A stretch of 64,000 nt of DNA from SZUA-22 sp963751695 (GTDB taxonomy: Bacteria > Bacteroidota > Ignavibacteria > Ignavibacteriales > Melioribacteraceae), in contig CAVVVP010000010.1 in the NCBI GenBank assembly GCA_963751695.1, forward strand, positions 62,001 through 126,000. Direction: 5' to 3'. Below the pieces are notes generated by a model, which ran no database searches, was not told the origin of the DNA, and saw nothing but the letters and a program-made list of their open reading frames with translations. The position numbers were made by a program, and so were the translations under genes. This document shows positions 24,607-33,545 of the stretch, in pieces (position 1 is the first letter of the stretch; every line of letters starts with the position of its first letter).

Positions 24607-26247
24607 TTAATACATTCCGCCCATTCCGTCCATTCCTCCTGGAGGCATTGGAGGACCAGCTTTTTCTTCTTCTGGTTTCTCATAAACAACAGCTTCAGTA
24701 GTTAACAGTAAAGATGAAACTGATGCTGCATTTTCAAGTGCAGTTCTTGTAACTTTGGTTGGATCAATTACACCAGCAGCAACCATATTTTCATATTCTT
24801 CAGTTGCAGCATTAAATCCATAATCATCCTTACCTTCAAGGACTTTATTTAGCACTACAGCTCCCTCGAGTCCAGCGTTATATACTATTTGTTTTAAGGG
24901 TTCAGAGAGTGCATTTTTAATTATTTTAATACCAGTTGTTTGGTCTAAGTTACTTCCTTCAAGTTTATCAAGAGAAGCAACTGCTCTTACTAGAGCAACT
25001 CCGCCGCCTGCTACAATACCTTCTTCAACAGCAGCTCTTGTTGCATGGAGAGCATCTTCAACTCTAGCTTTTTTCTCTTTCATTTCAATTTCGGTTGAAG
25101 CGCCGATTTTTAATACAGCAACCCCACCAGATAATTTAGCAAGTCTTTCCTGTAGTTTTTCTCTGTCGTAATCTGAAGTTGTGTTTTCAATTTGAGATTT
25201 GATTTCATTAACTCTCTTTTTGATATCTTCAGTTGCACCAGCACCTTCAACTATAACTGTGTTATCTTTATCCATAACAATTTTTTTCGCACTTCCAAGA
25301 TATTCCATAGTAGCATTTTCTAATTTGAAGCCTCTTTCTTCAGAAATAACAGTACCATTAGTAAGAATCGCAATATCTTCTAACATTGCTTTTCTTCTAT
25401 CACCGAAACCCGGGGCTTTAACAGCAGCAACTTTTAGTGTACCTCTTATTTTATTTACAACCAAAGTAGCAAGTGCTTCACCTTCGAGATCTTCTGCAAT
25501 AATAACTAAACCTTTACCGGCCTGTGCTACTTTTTCGAGAACAGGTAAGAGATCTTTCATGGCAGAAATCTTTTTGTCATGAATGAGAATTAAAGGATCT
25601 TCCATAACAGATTCCATTGATTCTGAATCAGTTACAAAATAAGGTGATAGATATCCACGGTCAAATTGCATACCTTCAACTATTTCCAATTCTGTTTCGG
25701 TTCCTTTAGCTTCTTCAACTGTGATAACACCATCTTTACCAACTTTTTCCATAGCGTCAGCAATAAGATTGCCAATTGTCATATCACTATTTGCAGAAAT
25801 TGAACCAACCTGTGCAATCTCTTCTCGTCCTTCAACTTCTTTAGAAGCAGCTTGTAAGTTTTCAACAACTTTTTTAATTGCCAAGTCAATACCTCTTTTT
25901 AGGTCCATTGGATTAGCCCCAGCAGTAACATTTTTAAGACCTTCACGGTAAATAGCTTGTGCAAGAACAGTAGCGGTAGTTGTACCATCACCAGCAACAT
26001 CACTTGTTTTGGAAGCAACCTCACGAACCATTTGTGCACCCATGTTTTCGACTGGGTCACTTAGTTCGATTTCTTTTGCAACAGTAACACCATCTTTGGT
26101 AACTGTTGGTGCACCAAATTTTTTGTCGATTACAACATTACGCCCTTTTGGACCAAGTGTAACTTTAACAGCATCTGCTAATTTATCCACTCCGTTTTTT
26201 AGTGAACTTCTAGCATCACTGCCAAATTCAACGATTTTTGAAGACAT
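24607..26247 (-). CDS. groEL: chaperonin GroEL
   Basis: GroEL is the 60-kDa chaperonin that folds proteins in an ATP-driven double ring. The 546-residue protein has LGPKGRNVVIDKKFGAPTVT, the ATP site VAGDGTTTATVLAQAI, RAAVEEGIVAGGGVAL, and the C-terminal Gly-Met tail ending GGMDGMGGMY. A perfect CIRCE operator lies about 94 bases upstream, so HrcA repression is expected. No groES precedes it: the next gene upstream is purB. The cochaperonin must be encoded elsewhere. The transcript ends at a strong hairpin 22 bases after the stop. Confidence 0.98.
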   Translation of the reverse strand: MSSKIVEFGSDARSSLKNGVDKLADAVKVTLGPKGRNVVIDKKFGAPTVTKDGVTVAKEIELSDPVENMGAQMVREVASKTSDVAGDGTTTATVLAQAIYREGLKNVTAGANPMDLKRGIDLAIKKVVENLQAASKEVEGREEIAQVGSISANSDMTIGNLIADAMEKVGKDGVITVEEAKGTETELEIVEGMQFDRGYLSPYFVTDSESMESVMEDPLILIHDKKISAMKDLLPVLEKVAQAGKGLVIIAEDLEGEALATLVVNKIRGTLKVAAVKAPGFGDRRKAMLEDIAILTNGTVISEERGFKLENATMEYLGSAKKIVMDKDNTVIVEGAGATEDIKKRVNEIKSQIENTTSDYDREKLQERLAKLSGGVAVLKIGASTEIEMKEKKARVEDALHATRAAVEEGIVAGGGVALVRAVASLDKLEGSNLDQTTGIKIIKNALSEPLKQIVYNAGLEGAVVLNKVLEGKDDYGFNAATEEYENMVAAGVIDPTKVTRTALENAASVSSLLLTTEAVVYEKPEEEKAGPPMPPGGMDGMGGMY

Positions 26248-26340
26248 TTTTTACTCCGTTTATTTAGTTAATAAAAATTAAATTTTATAATGGTAAGATG
26301 ATTGATCATCTTAAGAGATTCAGAAATAATTAAATAATTA

Positions 26341-26367
26341 TTAGCACTCTCAATTAGTGAGTGCTAA
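26341..26367 (-). promoter_or_regulatory. CIRCE operator (HrcA site) upstream of groEL
   Basis: The arms TTAGCACTC (26341-26349) and GAGTGCTAA (26359-26367) are separated by exactly 9 bases and match the CIRCE consensus without mismatch. HrcA binds this element and represses heat-shock chaperone genes. It lies between the predicted promoter and groEL. Confidence 0.95.
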
Positions 26368-26394
26368 TTTATCTAATTTATTACGATTAGTCAA
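26366..26394 (-). promoter_or_regulatory. candidate sigma-70-type promoter of groEL
   Basis: On the minus strand TTGACT (26389-26394) and TAAATT (26366-26371) are spaced by 17 bases. The -10 box overlaps the outer edge of the CIRCE operator, so HrcA binding would block RNA polymerase. This is a reading by eye; the -10 matches consensus at four of six bases. Confidence 0.5.
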
Positions 26395-26431
26395 TAGTAG
26401 TGTTTATTGTGTTCTTGCAGAGGATGTGTAT

Positions 26432-27727
26432 TTAATCAAAAGTTCGACTAAAAATGTATTCTACATTATCCAACATTTTATTTGGATCAAAAAGTTCTTC
26501 AACTTCCTTTTCAGAGAGGTATTTAAGAACTTCTTCAGATTGTAGCAATTCGGACTTAAGTGATTTACTTTTATCTTTCCAAACTTCCATCGCATTTGTT
26601 TGTACTATCCTATAGGCATCTTCTCGAGAAATTCCTTTATTCGTTAAGGCAAGAAGAACTGTTTGAGAATATACTAATCCTCTTGTAATGTTGAGATTAA
26701 TTATGCAATTTTCAGGATAAATTAAGAGTTTATCAACTAGTTTGATCATCAAATCAAGACCATAATTTAAGATTATCGTGCTATCTGGAACAATTATTCG
26801 CTCAACTGAAGAGTGGGAAATATCTCTTTCGTGCCATAGAGCTACATTCTCTAAAGCAGCCAATGCATTTCCTCTTAATAAACGAGCGATGCCAGTTACT
26901 CTTTCACTAATAATGGGATTCCTCTTATGTGGCATAGCTGATGACCCTTTTTGACCCTTAGAAAAGAATTCCTCAGCTTCAAGAACTTCGGTACGCTGCA
27001 AATGTCTAATTTCAACTGCAATTTTTTCAAGAGTTGCTCCAATAATAGCTAGAGTTGAAAGATATTCTGCATGTCGATCTCTCTGAATTACTTGAGTTGA
27101 AACAGGGGCTGGTAAAAGTCCCATTTTTTTGCAAACGTATTCCTCAACTTTTGGTGAGAGATGCTCAAAAGTCCCCACTGCTCCAGAAATTTGACCAACA
27201 CTAATTGTAGTGATTGCATCCTCCAATCTTTTGATATTTCTTTTAGTCTCATCATGCCAGAGTGCAAATTTCAAACCAACCGTAGTCTGTTCGGCATGGA
27301 TACCGTGACTTCTACCAACACAAACTGTACCTTTGTGTTCCAAAGCTCTCTTCTTTAAAACTTCTCTGAAATCTATTAGTTGTTTAAGAAGAATTTCGCC
27401 AGCAGTTTTCATTTGGAAGGAAAGTGTTGTATCAAGAATATCTGAAGAAGTCATCCCGTAATGAATATGTCGAGACGTGAGCCCAACATACTCTGCAACA
27501 TTTGTTAAGAATGCAATAACATCATGTTTTGTTGTTTCTTCAATTTCGAGAATACGTTTAATATCAAAATTTGCTTTTAATTTGATATCATCAACATCTT
27601 CAATAGGTATCTCACCCATTTCAGCCCTTGCTTCACATGCCAGAATTTCTATATCAAGCCATGTTTGGAATTTAAATTGATCTTCCCATATTTTACCCAT
27701 TTCTGGGCGTGTATAACGTTCTATCAT
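26432..27727 (-). CDS. purB: adenylosuccinate lyase
   Basis: PurB cleaves SAICAR and adenylosuccinate in purine synthesis. The 431-residue protein starts MIERYTRPEMGKIWEDQFKF, as in Bacillus-type PurB. It has HDVIAFLTNVAE, the region GRSHGIHAEQTTVGLK with an active-site His, and the fumarase/lyase signature GSSAMPHKRNPI. The length is standard. The ATG overlaps the stop of the htrA-type gene by 4 bases. groEL lies downstream on the same strand but has its own promoter and CIRCE element. Confidence 0.97.
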   Translation of the reverse strand: MIERYTRPEMGKIWEDQFKFQTWLDIEILACEARAEMGEIPIEDVDDIKLKANFDIKRILEIEETTKHDVIAFLTNVAEYVGLTSRHIHYGMTSSDILDTTLSFQMKTAGEILLKQLIDFREVLKKRALEHKGTVCVGRSHGIHAEQTTVGLKFALWHDETKRNIKRLEDAITTISVGQISGAVGTFEHLSPKVEEYVCKKMGLLPAPVSTQVIQRDRHAEYLSTLAIIGATLEKIAVEIRHLQRTEVLEAEEFFSKGQKGSSAMPHKRNPIISERVTGIARLLRGNALAALENVALWHERDISHSSVERIIVPDSTIILNYGLDLMIKLVDKLLIYPENCIINLNITRGLVYSQTVLLALTNKGISREDAYRIVQTNAMEVWKDKSKSLKSELLQSEEVLKYLSEKEVEELFDPNKMLDNVEYIFSRTFD

Positions 27728-28941
27728 GGTCTTCTCTCTAGTTTCATTTTAGTTTTAATCTCTTCGTTATCTCTAATAAGTTTTAAATTTATGGTTTCCT
27801 CAGTTTTATAATTCTGTAATACACCAGTCAGAGTTTCGTAGTTATTTATCTTATATTTATCAACTTCTCTAATAATATCTCCAGGTTGAAGCCCAGCATC
27901 ACTTGCGGGTGAGTTTTGAATAATGTCTGTAATTATAACACCTTTTGTGTCATCCAATTTATAATAATTTGCTATACCATCATCAATAGAGTGAATTCTT
28001 AACCCAGTCCAGAAATCTCTTTCAAAGATTCCGTTAGTTTTTAATTCTGTAATAATTTTGTGTAGTTTGTTTGATGGAATAGCAAATCCAATTCCAAGAC
28101 TGCCTCTTGAATTATTATCTGCTGTGTAAATTAGTGTATTCATACCTACTAGTTCGCCTAGACCATTAACGAGGGGTCCTCCTGAATTGCCAGTATTTAT
28201 GGAAGCATCAGTTTGAATCATATCCAAATAATATCTATTTTCAACTGCATTTAAATTCATTCCAGTTGCACTGATTACGCCAACAGTGACTGTGGGTTTG
28301 TCAGAAATATCAAATAAACCAAAAGGGTTGCCAAGCGCAATTACCCATTCACCAATCAGTATATCATCTGAATTCCCAAAGGGGATAAATGGAAGATTTT
28401 CTGCATTGATCTTTAGCAGACAAATATCAGTTGTAATATCGGTACCAATTATTTCAGCCTCATAGTGCTCACCGTTTGATAAAGTGACAGTAATTTTATC
28501 TGCTGATCCAGCAACATGATCATTAGTTAAAATATAACCGTCTGAGGAAATAATTGCACCTGAACCTAATCCTGAAACCTCACGATCGACAATTCGATCG
28601 CCAAAAAATCTGCTAAAAAAAGGATCATCACCAAAAGGACTGCGTCTGATAAATCGTTGAACTGCTTTGACATTAATTCCAACTACAGCCGGACTAACTA
28701 TTTTTACTGTTTCAGTAATTATTGTATGCCGAGAATTATTAATTGATTGCTGCGCATCATTTTTATAATTCTCTTCCTTAATTTCTTGTGCAGTTGAAAA
28801 TCTAATATCATTTTTATTATCAAGTTCAATAGTATTTTGATTTGAATTCAATAAGTTATGTTCTTGAAACAAATAGTAGAATGAAAACATAACAACTATA
28901 GTTATTGTAGTATTGATCATTATTATTCTAAAGTACTTCAT
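27724..28941 (-). CDS. HtrA/DegP-family serine protease with one PDZ domain
   Basis: This is a periplasmic quality-control protease anchored by an N-terminal transmembrane helix (IMINTTITIVVMFSFYYLF). The trypsin-like domain has the complete triad: His142 (ILTNDHVAGS), Asp172 (TDITTDICLLK) and Ser253 (DASINTGNSGGPLV). A linker near residues 95-120 is rich in Arg and Phe (RFIRRSPFGDDPFFSRFFG), like the DegP LA loop. A single PDZ domain covers about 310-400 (GVIITDIIQNSPASDAGLQPGDII). With 405 residues and one PDZ it resembles DegS or HhoA rather than two-PDZ DegP. It overlaps purB by 4 bases. Confidence 0.93.
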   Translation of the reverse strand: MKYFRIIMINTTITIVVMFSFYYLFQEHNLLNSNQNTIELDNKNDIRFSTAQEIKEENYKNDAQQSINNSRHTIITETVKIVSPAVVGINVKAVQRFIRRSPFGDDPFFSRFFGDRIVDREVSGLGSGAIISSDGYILTNDHVAGSADKITVTLSNGEHYEAEIIGTDITTDICLLKINAENLPFIPFGNSDDILIGEWVIALGNPFGLFDISDKPTVTVGVISATGMNLNAVENRYYLDMIQTDASINTGNSGGPLVNGLGELVGMNTLIYTADNNSRGSLGIGFAIPSNKLHKIITELKTNGIFERDFWTGLRIHSIDDGIANYYKLDDTKGVIITDIIQNSPASDAGLQPGDIIREVDKYKINNYETLTGVLQNYKTEETINLKLIRDNEEIKTKMKLERRP

Positions 28942-28950
28942 TTAATTTTC

Positions 28951-29541
28951 CTATGTTTTTGTTTTACCAAAGTATGTGCGAATTAAATCCAATTGCGAAA
29001 TAAAAGTTATAGTAAATAAAACTCCCAGTAAAATTTGAAAGTTAAGGTTTGTTGAAGCAAGTGGGCTTGTATACCAATATTCATTGTTCAGCATTTCTGA
29101 TGAAGTTACACTCAATAATCCAATTAGAAATGTTGATGATATAAAACTAAAATCCAAACTATTTTTATAGATAAATGCTATTACCCAAATAAATAACCAT
29201 ATCAAATCAACCGCAGGAATAAGGAATAATAATCCACCGAATGCAAAAAAATGTCCTGGTTTAATTTCAAATTTAAATCCATTAAAAAACGAATTAACAA
29301 TTAGTCCAAAGATCAAAGCTATTAATATTAATTCAAACTCAAAATTAAAAATAAACTTTAAAAATAAGACTAAAATTATTCCTTTAAGTATATTAACTGC
29401 TTCTGTGATATATTTACTAAAAGCTTTGGAAGTATTATTGGCTACTTTATTTGTTGAAATAAACCCAATAACAAATCCTAGTATTATTGCAACGAGTATT
29501 TGCATGAAATGGCTAGTTAAAAATCTAAATTTAAAATACAA
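28951..29541 (-). CDS. hypothetical multi-pass membrane protein
   Basis: I do not recognise the family. The product of up to 196 residues consists of about six hydrophobic segments, for example ILVAIILGFVIGFIST, LVLFLKFIFNFEFELILIAL and FGGLLFLIPAVDLIWLFIWVIAFIY, ending in a short basic tail. The annotated start at 29541 is a TTG; an ATG at 29505 would give 184 residues and a cleaner first helix. It lies 9 bases upstream of the HtrA-type gene on the same strand. The distant resemblance to proton-dicarboxylate symporter N-termini (LGFVIGFIS) is too short to use. Confidence 0.65.
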   Translation of the reverse strand: MYFKFRFLTSHFMQILVAIILGFVIGFISTNKVANNTSKAFSKYITEAVNILKGIILVLFLKFIFNFEFELILIALIFGLIVNSFFNGFKFEIKPGHFFAFGGLLFLIPAVDLIWLFIWVIAFIYKNSLDFSFISSTFLIGLLSVTSSEMLNNEYWYTSPLASTNLNFQILLGVLFTITFISQLDLIRTYFGKTKT

Positions 29542-29685
29542 TAATAGTAATTATTTGATCCTAAAGAGTGAAAAATTAACTAGTTAATAAAAATATCAAC
29601 AGATAAATTATCATATTTTAATTTGATTTAATCAATTTTATCAATAAAATTAAGTTTTAAATTTAATTTTGATCATGAGGATGTT

Positions 29686-32250
29686 ATGATAGATTTTGTA
29701 GGAAACTTTAAAGTAGTTCCAGCTCTACCAAAAAACCTAGAACCATTAAGAAGAATTTCAAAAAATCTTTACTGGAGTTGGAATAAAGACGCAATTGCCT
29801 TATTTATGAGGCTCGACAAGGATCTTTGGGAATCAACTCAACATAATCCAGTACTATTACTGGGTAGTTTAGACCAAACTAGATTGGAAGAAATGTCTAA
29901 AGATGCTGGATTTGTATCCCACCTTAATAGGGTTGACAAGCAACTTGATGAGTATCTGATTACTCCTTCATGGTATCAGAATAATTTTGAAAAATCAAAG
30001 AAAAACTATATCTGCTATTTCTCAGCAGAATTTGGGTTGACCGAGTGTCTTCAGATTTATTCAGGAGGTTTAGGTGTACTTGCCGGAGATCACCTAAAAT
30101 CTGCAAGTGATCTTGGAGTACCTTTGGTTGCTGTCGGACTAAATTATAAAGAGGGTTATTTTCAGCAATATTTAAATAATGATGGTTGGCAGCAAGAAAG
30201 ATATGAAGTAATTGATTATCATAATCAACCAATGATACTTGAAAAGAATAAAGATGGTGAATCATTAAAAATTCATGTTGATTTTCCAAAGAGGAGAGTT
30301 TATGCTCAGATTTGGAGAATTGAAGTTGGAAGAGTGCACCTTTATGTCCTTGACACAAATATTTCTGAAAACTCTCTTGAAGATAGAAAAATTACACATG
30401 GATTATATAGTGGAACGATCGAGACCAGAATTCAACAAGAAATTTTACTAGGAATTGGTGGAATAAGAGCTCTACATGCTCTTGGGATAACACCACTTGT
30501 CTGTCATATGAACGAAGGACATTCAGCGTTTCTAGCTTTAGAGAGGATTAGGCACCTTATTACAAAGTACAACTTGACTTATCAAGAAGCTAAAGATATC
30601 GGATTTTACTCTAATATTTTTACTACTCATACTCCTGTTCCAGCAGGTATAGATATTTTCCCAAATGATTTAGTTGAAAAATATTTGGGTGAATATTATA
30701 GAAATGAGCTAAAAATTTCTAACGAGGAGTTCTATTCGTTGGGCACTATAATGAAGGATCAAAAACCCAGTAACTTTAATATGGCTCACCTAGCTATGAA
30801 TATGGCTGCATTTGTCAACGGAGTAAGCAAACTTCATGGTGAAGTTTCAAAGAAAATGTGGGTAAAAGGCTTTAAAGGAATTCCGTTTGATGAAATACCA
30901 ATTGACTATGTGACAAACGGAATCCATATAAGGTCTCATATATCTGCCGATATGGAATCTTTGCTGTATCGTTATCTAGGCGCGGGATTCATTGATTCTG
31001 TATCTGATCCCAAAGTTTGGGAATCAATTTATGACATACCTGACGAAGAACTGTGGAGAACCCATGAAAGAAGACGTGAGCGTTTGGTAACATTTGCTAG
31101 GAAAAGACTAATCGATCAAGTTGTTGCACAAGGAGGCTCACAAGCGGATATAAATGCAGCAGGAGAAGTATTAGATTCGAAAACTCTAACAATAGGTTTT
31201 GCAAGAAGGTTTGCTACTTACAAAAGAGCAACATTACTTTTTAGAGATATAGATAGAATTTCTGATATTCTACTAAATAATGATCAACCTGTTCAAATTA
31301 TTATTGCTGGTAAAGCTCATCCACATGATGAGGAAGGCAAAAAATTTATTCAAGAAATTGTTAAGCTAACCAAAGAGAAACATCTTAGAAAACGTATTGT
31401 ATTTATTGAAAATTATGATATGAATGTAGCGCGATACATGGTTGAAGGTTGTGATGTTTGGCTTAATAATCCAAGAAGACCTCTAGAAGCTAGTGGAACG
31501 TCCGGTATGAAAATAATTGCAAATGGTGGTCTTAACTTCAGTGTCCTTGATGGATGGTGGGATGAAGGTTACAATAGAGAAGTTGGATGGAAAATTGGAA
31601 GTGGTGAGGAATACTCTGACCTTGAGTATCAGGATGAAGTTGAGTCGAGAATGCTTTATGAAACATTAGAGAATGACCTGGTCCCATTATTCTACGAAAG
31701 TGGTAATGAGACTATTCCAAGACTGTGGATAAATAAAATGAAAGCTTCCATGAGTCAACTTGCACCTGTATACAATACAAATAGAATGTTGGAGCAGTAC
31801 ACAACAAAATTCTATGTTAAGGCACTAAAAAACAGAAGAATTTTATTGAAGAATGATTGGGAACAAGCGCGCAGTTTTACTGAATGGAAAAAACACTTAG
31901 TCCAAAATTGGAAAGATATTAGCATTGTCAAAATTGATAGATCTAAAAATGGAGATATTAAGATTGGTTCAAAACATAAGGTAATTGCTGAAATTAAGTC
32001 TGGAAATTTGTCACCCAAGGATGTTGAAGTACAAATTTATTATGGTAAAGTTGATAATGTTGATAAGCCTTATCATAACAAAATTGTCACAATGAAATTT
32101 ATTTCTAAGGATGATGGAAATGGTATTCTTAAATACGAAGGTTCAATAGTTTGTGAAAATACCGGTGAATTTGGATACACAGTAAGAGTTTTACCAAAGC
32201 ATTCTTTACTTCAAAATAAGTTTGAACTTGGTTTAATACGTTGGGCATAA
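29686..32250 (+). CDS. glgP: alpha-glucan phosphorylase (DUF3417-containing type)
   Basis: This PLP enzyme releases glucose-1-phosphate from glycogen or maltodextrin. The 854-residue protein starts with the DUF3417 domain (RRISKNLYWSWNKDAIALF) and then has the phosphorylase core: CYFSAEFGLTECLQIYSGGLG, HMNEGHSAFLALERIR, IGFARRFATYKRA, and the PLP-lysine segment EASGTSGMKIIANGGLNFS. This is the smaller, non-classical type known from Thermotoga and many anaerobes. A GAGGAT lies just before the ATG. It is preceded by 144 AT-rich bases shared with a divergent gene and followed by a terminator-like hairpin. Confidence 0.95.
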   Translation: MIDFVGNFKVVPALPKNLEPLRRISKNLYWSWNKDAIALFMRLDKDLWESTQHNPVLLLGSLDQTRLEEMSKDAGFVSHLNRVDKQLDEYLITPSWYQNNFEKSKKNYICYFSAEFGLTECLQIYSGGLGVLAGDHLKSASDLGVPLVAVGLNYKEGYFQQYLNNDGWQQERYEVIDYHNQPMILEKNKDGESLKIHVDFPKRRVYAQIWRIEVGRVHLYVLDTNISENSLEDRKITHGLYSGTIETRIQQEILLGIGGIRALHALGITPLVCHMNEGHSAFLALERIRHLITKYNLTYQEAKDIGFYSNIFTTHTPVPAGIDIFPNDLVEKYLGEYYRNELKISNEEFYSLGTIMKDQKPSNFNMAHLAMNMAAFVNGVSKLHGEVSKKMWVKGFKGIPFDEIPIDYVTNGIHIRSHISADMESLLYRYLGAGFIDSVSDPKVWESIYDIPDEELWRTHERRRERLVTFARKRLIDQVVAQGGSQADINAAGEVLDSKTLTIGFARRFATYKRATLLFRDIDRISDILLNNDQPVQIIIAGKAHPHDEEGKKFIQEIVKLTKEKHLRKRIVFIENYDMNVARYMVEGCDVWLNNPRRPLEASGTSGMKIIANGGLNFSVLDGWWDEGYNREVGWKIGSGEEYSDLEYQDEVESRMLYETLENDLVPLFYESGNETIPRLWINKMKASMSQLAPVYNTNRMLEQYTTKFYVKALKNRRILLKNDWEQARSFTEWKKHLVQNWKDISIVKIDRSKNGDIKIGSKHKVIAEIKSGNLSPKDVEVQIYYGKVDNVDKPYHNKIVTMKFISKDDGNGILKYEGSIVCENTGEFGYTVRVLPKHSLLQNKFELGLIRWA

Positions 32251-32267
32251 AATATTAGTCTATTTAA

Positions 32268-32307
32268 ATGGATGTTATTTTCATAAAACTTATCATCCAT
32301 CTTTTTT
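32268..32307 (+). terminator. terminator after glgP
   Basis: ATGGATG (32268-32274) pairs with CATCCAT (32294-32300) and is followed by CTTTTTT. The loop is long (19 bases) but partly self-complementary. It lies 17 bases after the glgP stop and before wecB. Confidence 0.6.
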
Positions 32308-32328
32308 ATAACTTTTAAAGCAAATTGC

Positions 32329-33420
32329 ATGAAAAAAATAATCTCAGTTGTCGGTGCAAGACCAAATTTTATGAAGATTGCACCACTTCATAAAGCGTTT
32401 CAAAAGTATAGTAATAAAATCAATCATATAATTTGCCATACTGGTCAACACTATGATGAAAAAATGTCAAAAGTCTTTTTCGAAGATCTTGAATTACCAA
32501 AACCGGATTATTATCTAGGTGTGGGAAGTGGGTCGCATGCAGAGCAAACAGCGAAAGTAATGATCGAGTTCGAAAAAATATTATTAGAAGAAAAACCTGA
32601 CCTAATTATTGTTGTCGGGGATGTAAACTCAACTATCGCTTGCAGCCTTGCGGCTTCAAAACTGCATATAAAAGTTGCGCATGTAGAGGCTGGATTAAGA
32701 AGCGGTGACAGAGAAATGCCGGAAGAAATAAATCGAGTTCTTACAGACTCAATTTCAGATTTTCTTTTTGTAACTGAAAAAAGTGGTATGGAAAATCTTG
32801 AAAAGGAGGGTGTTGATAGAAGCAAAGTTTTCTTTACTGGCAATGTTATGATTGATAGTCTAGTTAACTATCTACCTAAAGCTGAAAACTCAAGTATTCA
32901 TACAAAATACTCATTAACCAAAAGTGAATATGTTCTTGTAACGCTTCACCGCCCAAGTAATGTCGATTTTCTTGAACAGGCAAAGAAGTTGAAGAAACTT
33001 CTAAACATAATTGCTGAAAGAAGAAAAGTAATATTTCCAATCCATCCACGAACCTTAAATAATTGGAAAAACTTTAAATTACTTGATGAATTAAATCCTG
33101 GTATTATTTTAACTGAACCAATTGGATACATTGATTTCTTAGCGTTGACAAAAAGTGCTGAACTCATTTTGACCGACAGTGGTGGAATTCAGGAAGAATC
33201 AACTTTTCTTGGAGTTCAGTGCATTACTTTGAGAACTTCAACTGAAAGACCAATAACTGTAGAAGTTGGTACCAACCAATTATTAGGAACAGATCTTGAT
33301 AAAGCAAAAGATGCCGCATTAAGTGTCCTGGATGGAAACTTAAAAGAAGGAATGACTCCTGAATTATGGGATGGTAAAGCTGCTGAAAGAATTACAGAAA
33401 TTCTGTATCAAAATGTCTAA
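32329..33420 (+). CDS. wecB: UDP-N-acetylglucosamine 2-epimerase (non-hydrolysing)
   Basis: WecB interconverts UDP-GlcNAc and UDP-ManNAc, feeding surface polysaccharide synthesis. The 363-residue protein has VVGARPNFMKIAPLHKAF, HTGQHYDEKMS, VGDVNSTIACSLAA, HVEAGLRSGDREMPEEINRVLTD, and the C-terminal signature LTDSGGIQEEST. These are all conserved catalytic and UDP-binding stretches. The gene stands alone between glgP and clpC. It may supply the same envelope polysaccharide system as the Wzc-like kinase, but no direct link is visible. Confidence 0.96.
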   Translation: MKKIISVVGARPNFMKIAPLHKAFQKYSNKINHIICHTGQHYDEKMSKVFFEDLELPKPDYYLGVGSGSHAEQTAKVMIEFEKILLEEKPDLIIVVGDVNSTIACSLAASKLHIKVAHVEAGLRSGDREMPEEINRVLTDSISDFLFVTEKSGMENLEKEGVDRSKVFFTGNVMIDSLVNYLPKAENSSIHTKYSLTKSEYVLVTLHRPSNVDFLEQAKKLKKLLNIIAERRKVIFPIHPRTLNNWKNFKLLDELNPGIILTEPIGYIDFLALTKSAELILTDSGGIQEESTFLGVQCITLRTSTERPITVEVGTNQLLGTDLDKAKDAALSVLDGNLKEGMTPELWDGKAAERITEILYQNV

Positions 33421-33462
33421 CAAAGGTGTTTTGAACATTCTAGATGGTGATGATTATTCGCC

Positions 33463-33491
33463 TTGATTGACCATTCTCCAATCATTATTTT
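33463..33491 (+). promoter_or_regulatory. candidate promoter of clpC (overlaps a weak hairpin)
   Basis: TTGATT (33463-33468) and TATTTT (33486-33491) are 17 bases apart, placing a start about 45-50 bases before clpC. The same bases can form a short hairpin (TGATTG with CAATCA) followed by a T-rich stretch, which could instead be a weak wecB terminator. No CtsR-type repeat is visible. Confidence 0.33.
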
Positions 33492-33545
33492 AATTTAAAT
33501 TATTTACGTAAATTTCAATATGAATTTTTAATAGAAAGGTATTGT

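Noticed and set aside
25199..26281. Long open frames on the strand opposite groEL
   Set aside because: They are antisense shadows caused by the codon use of groEL, with no recognisable motifs, no ribosome-binding site and no family likeness.
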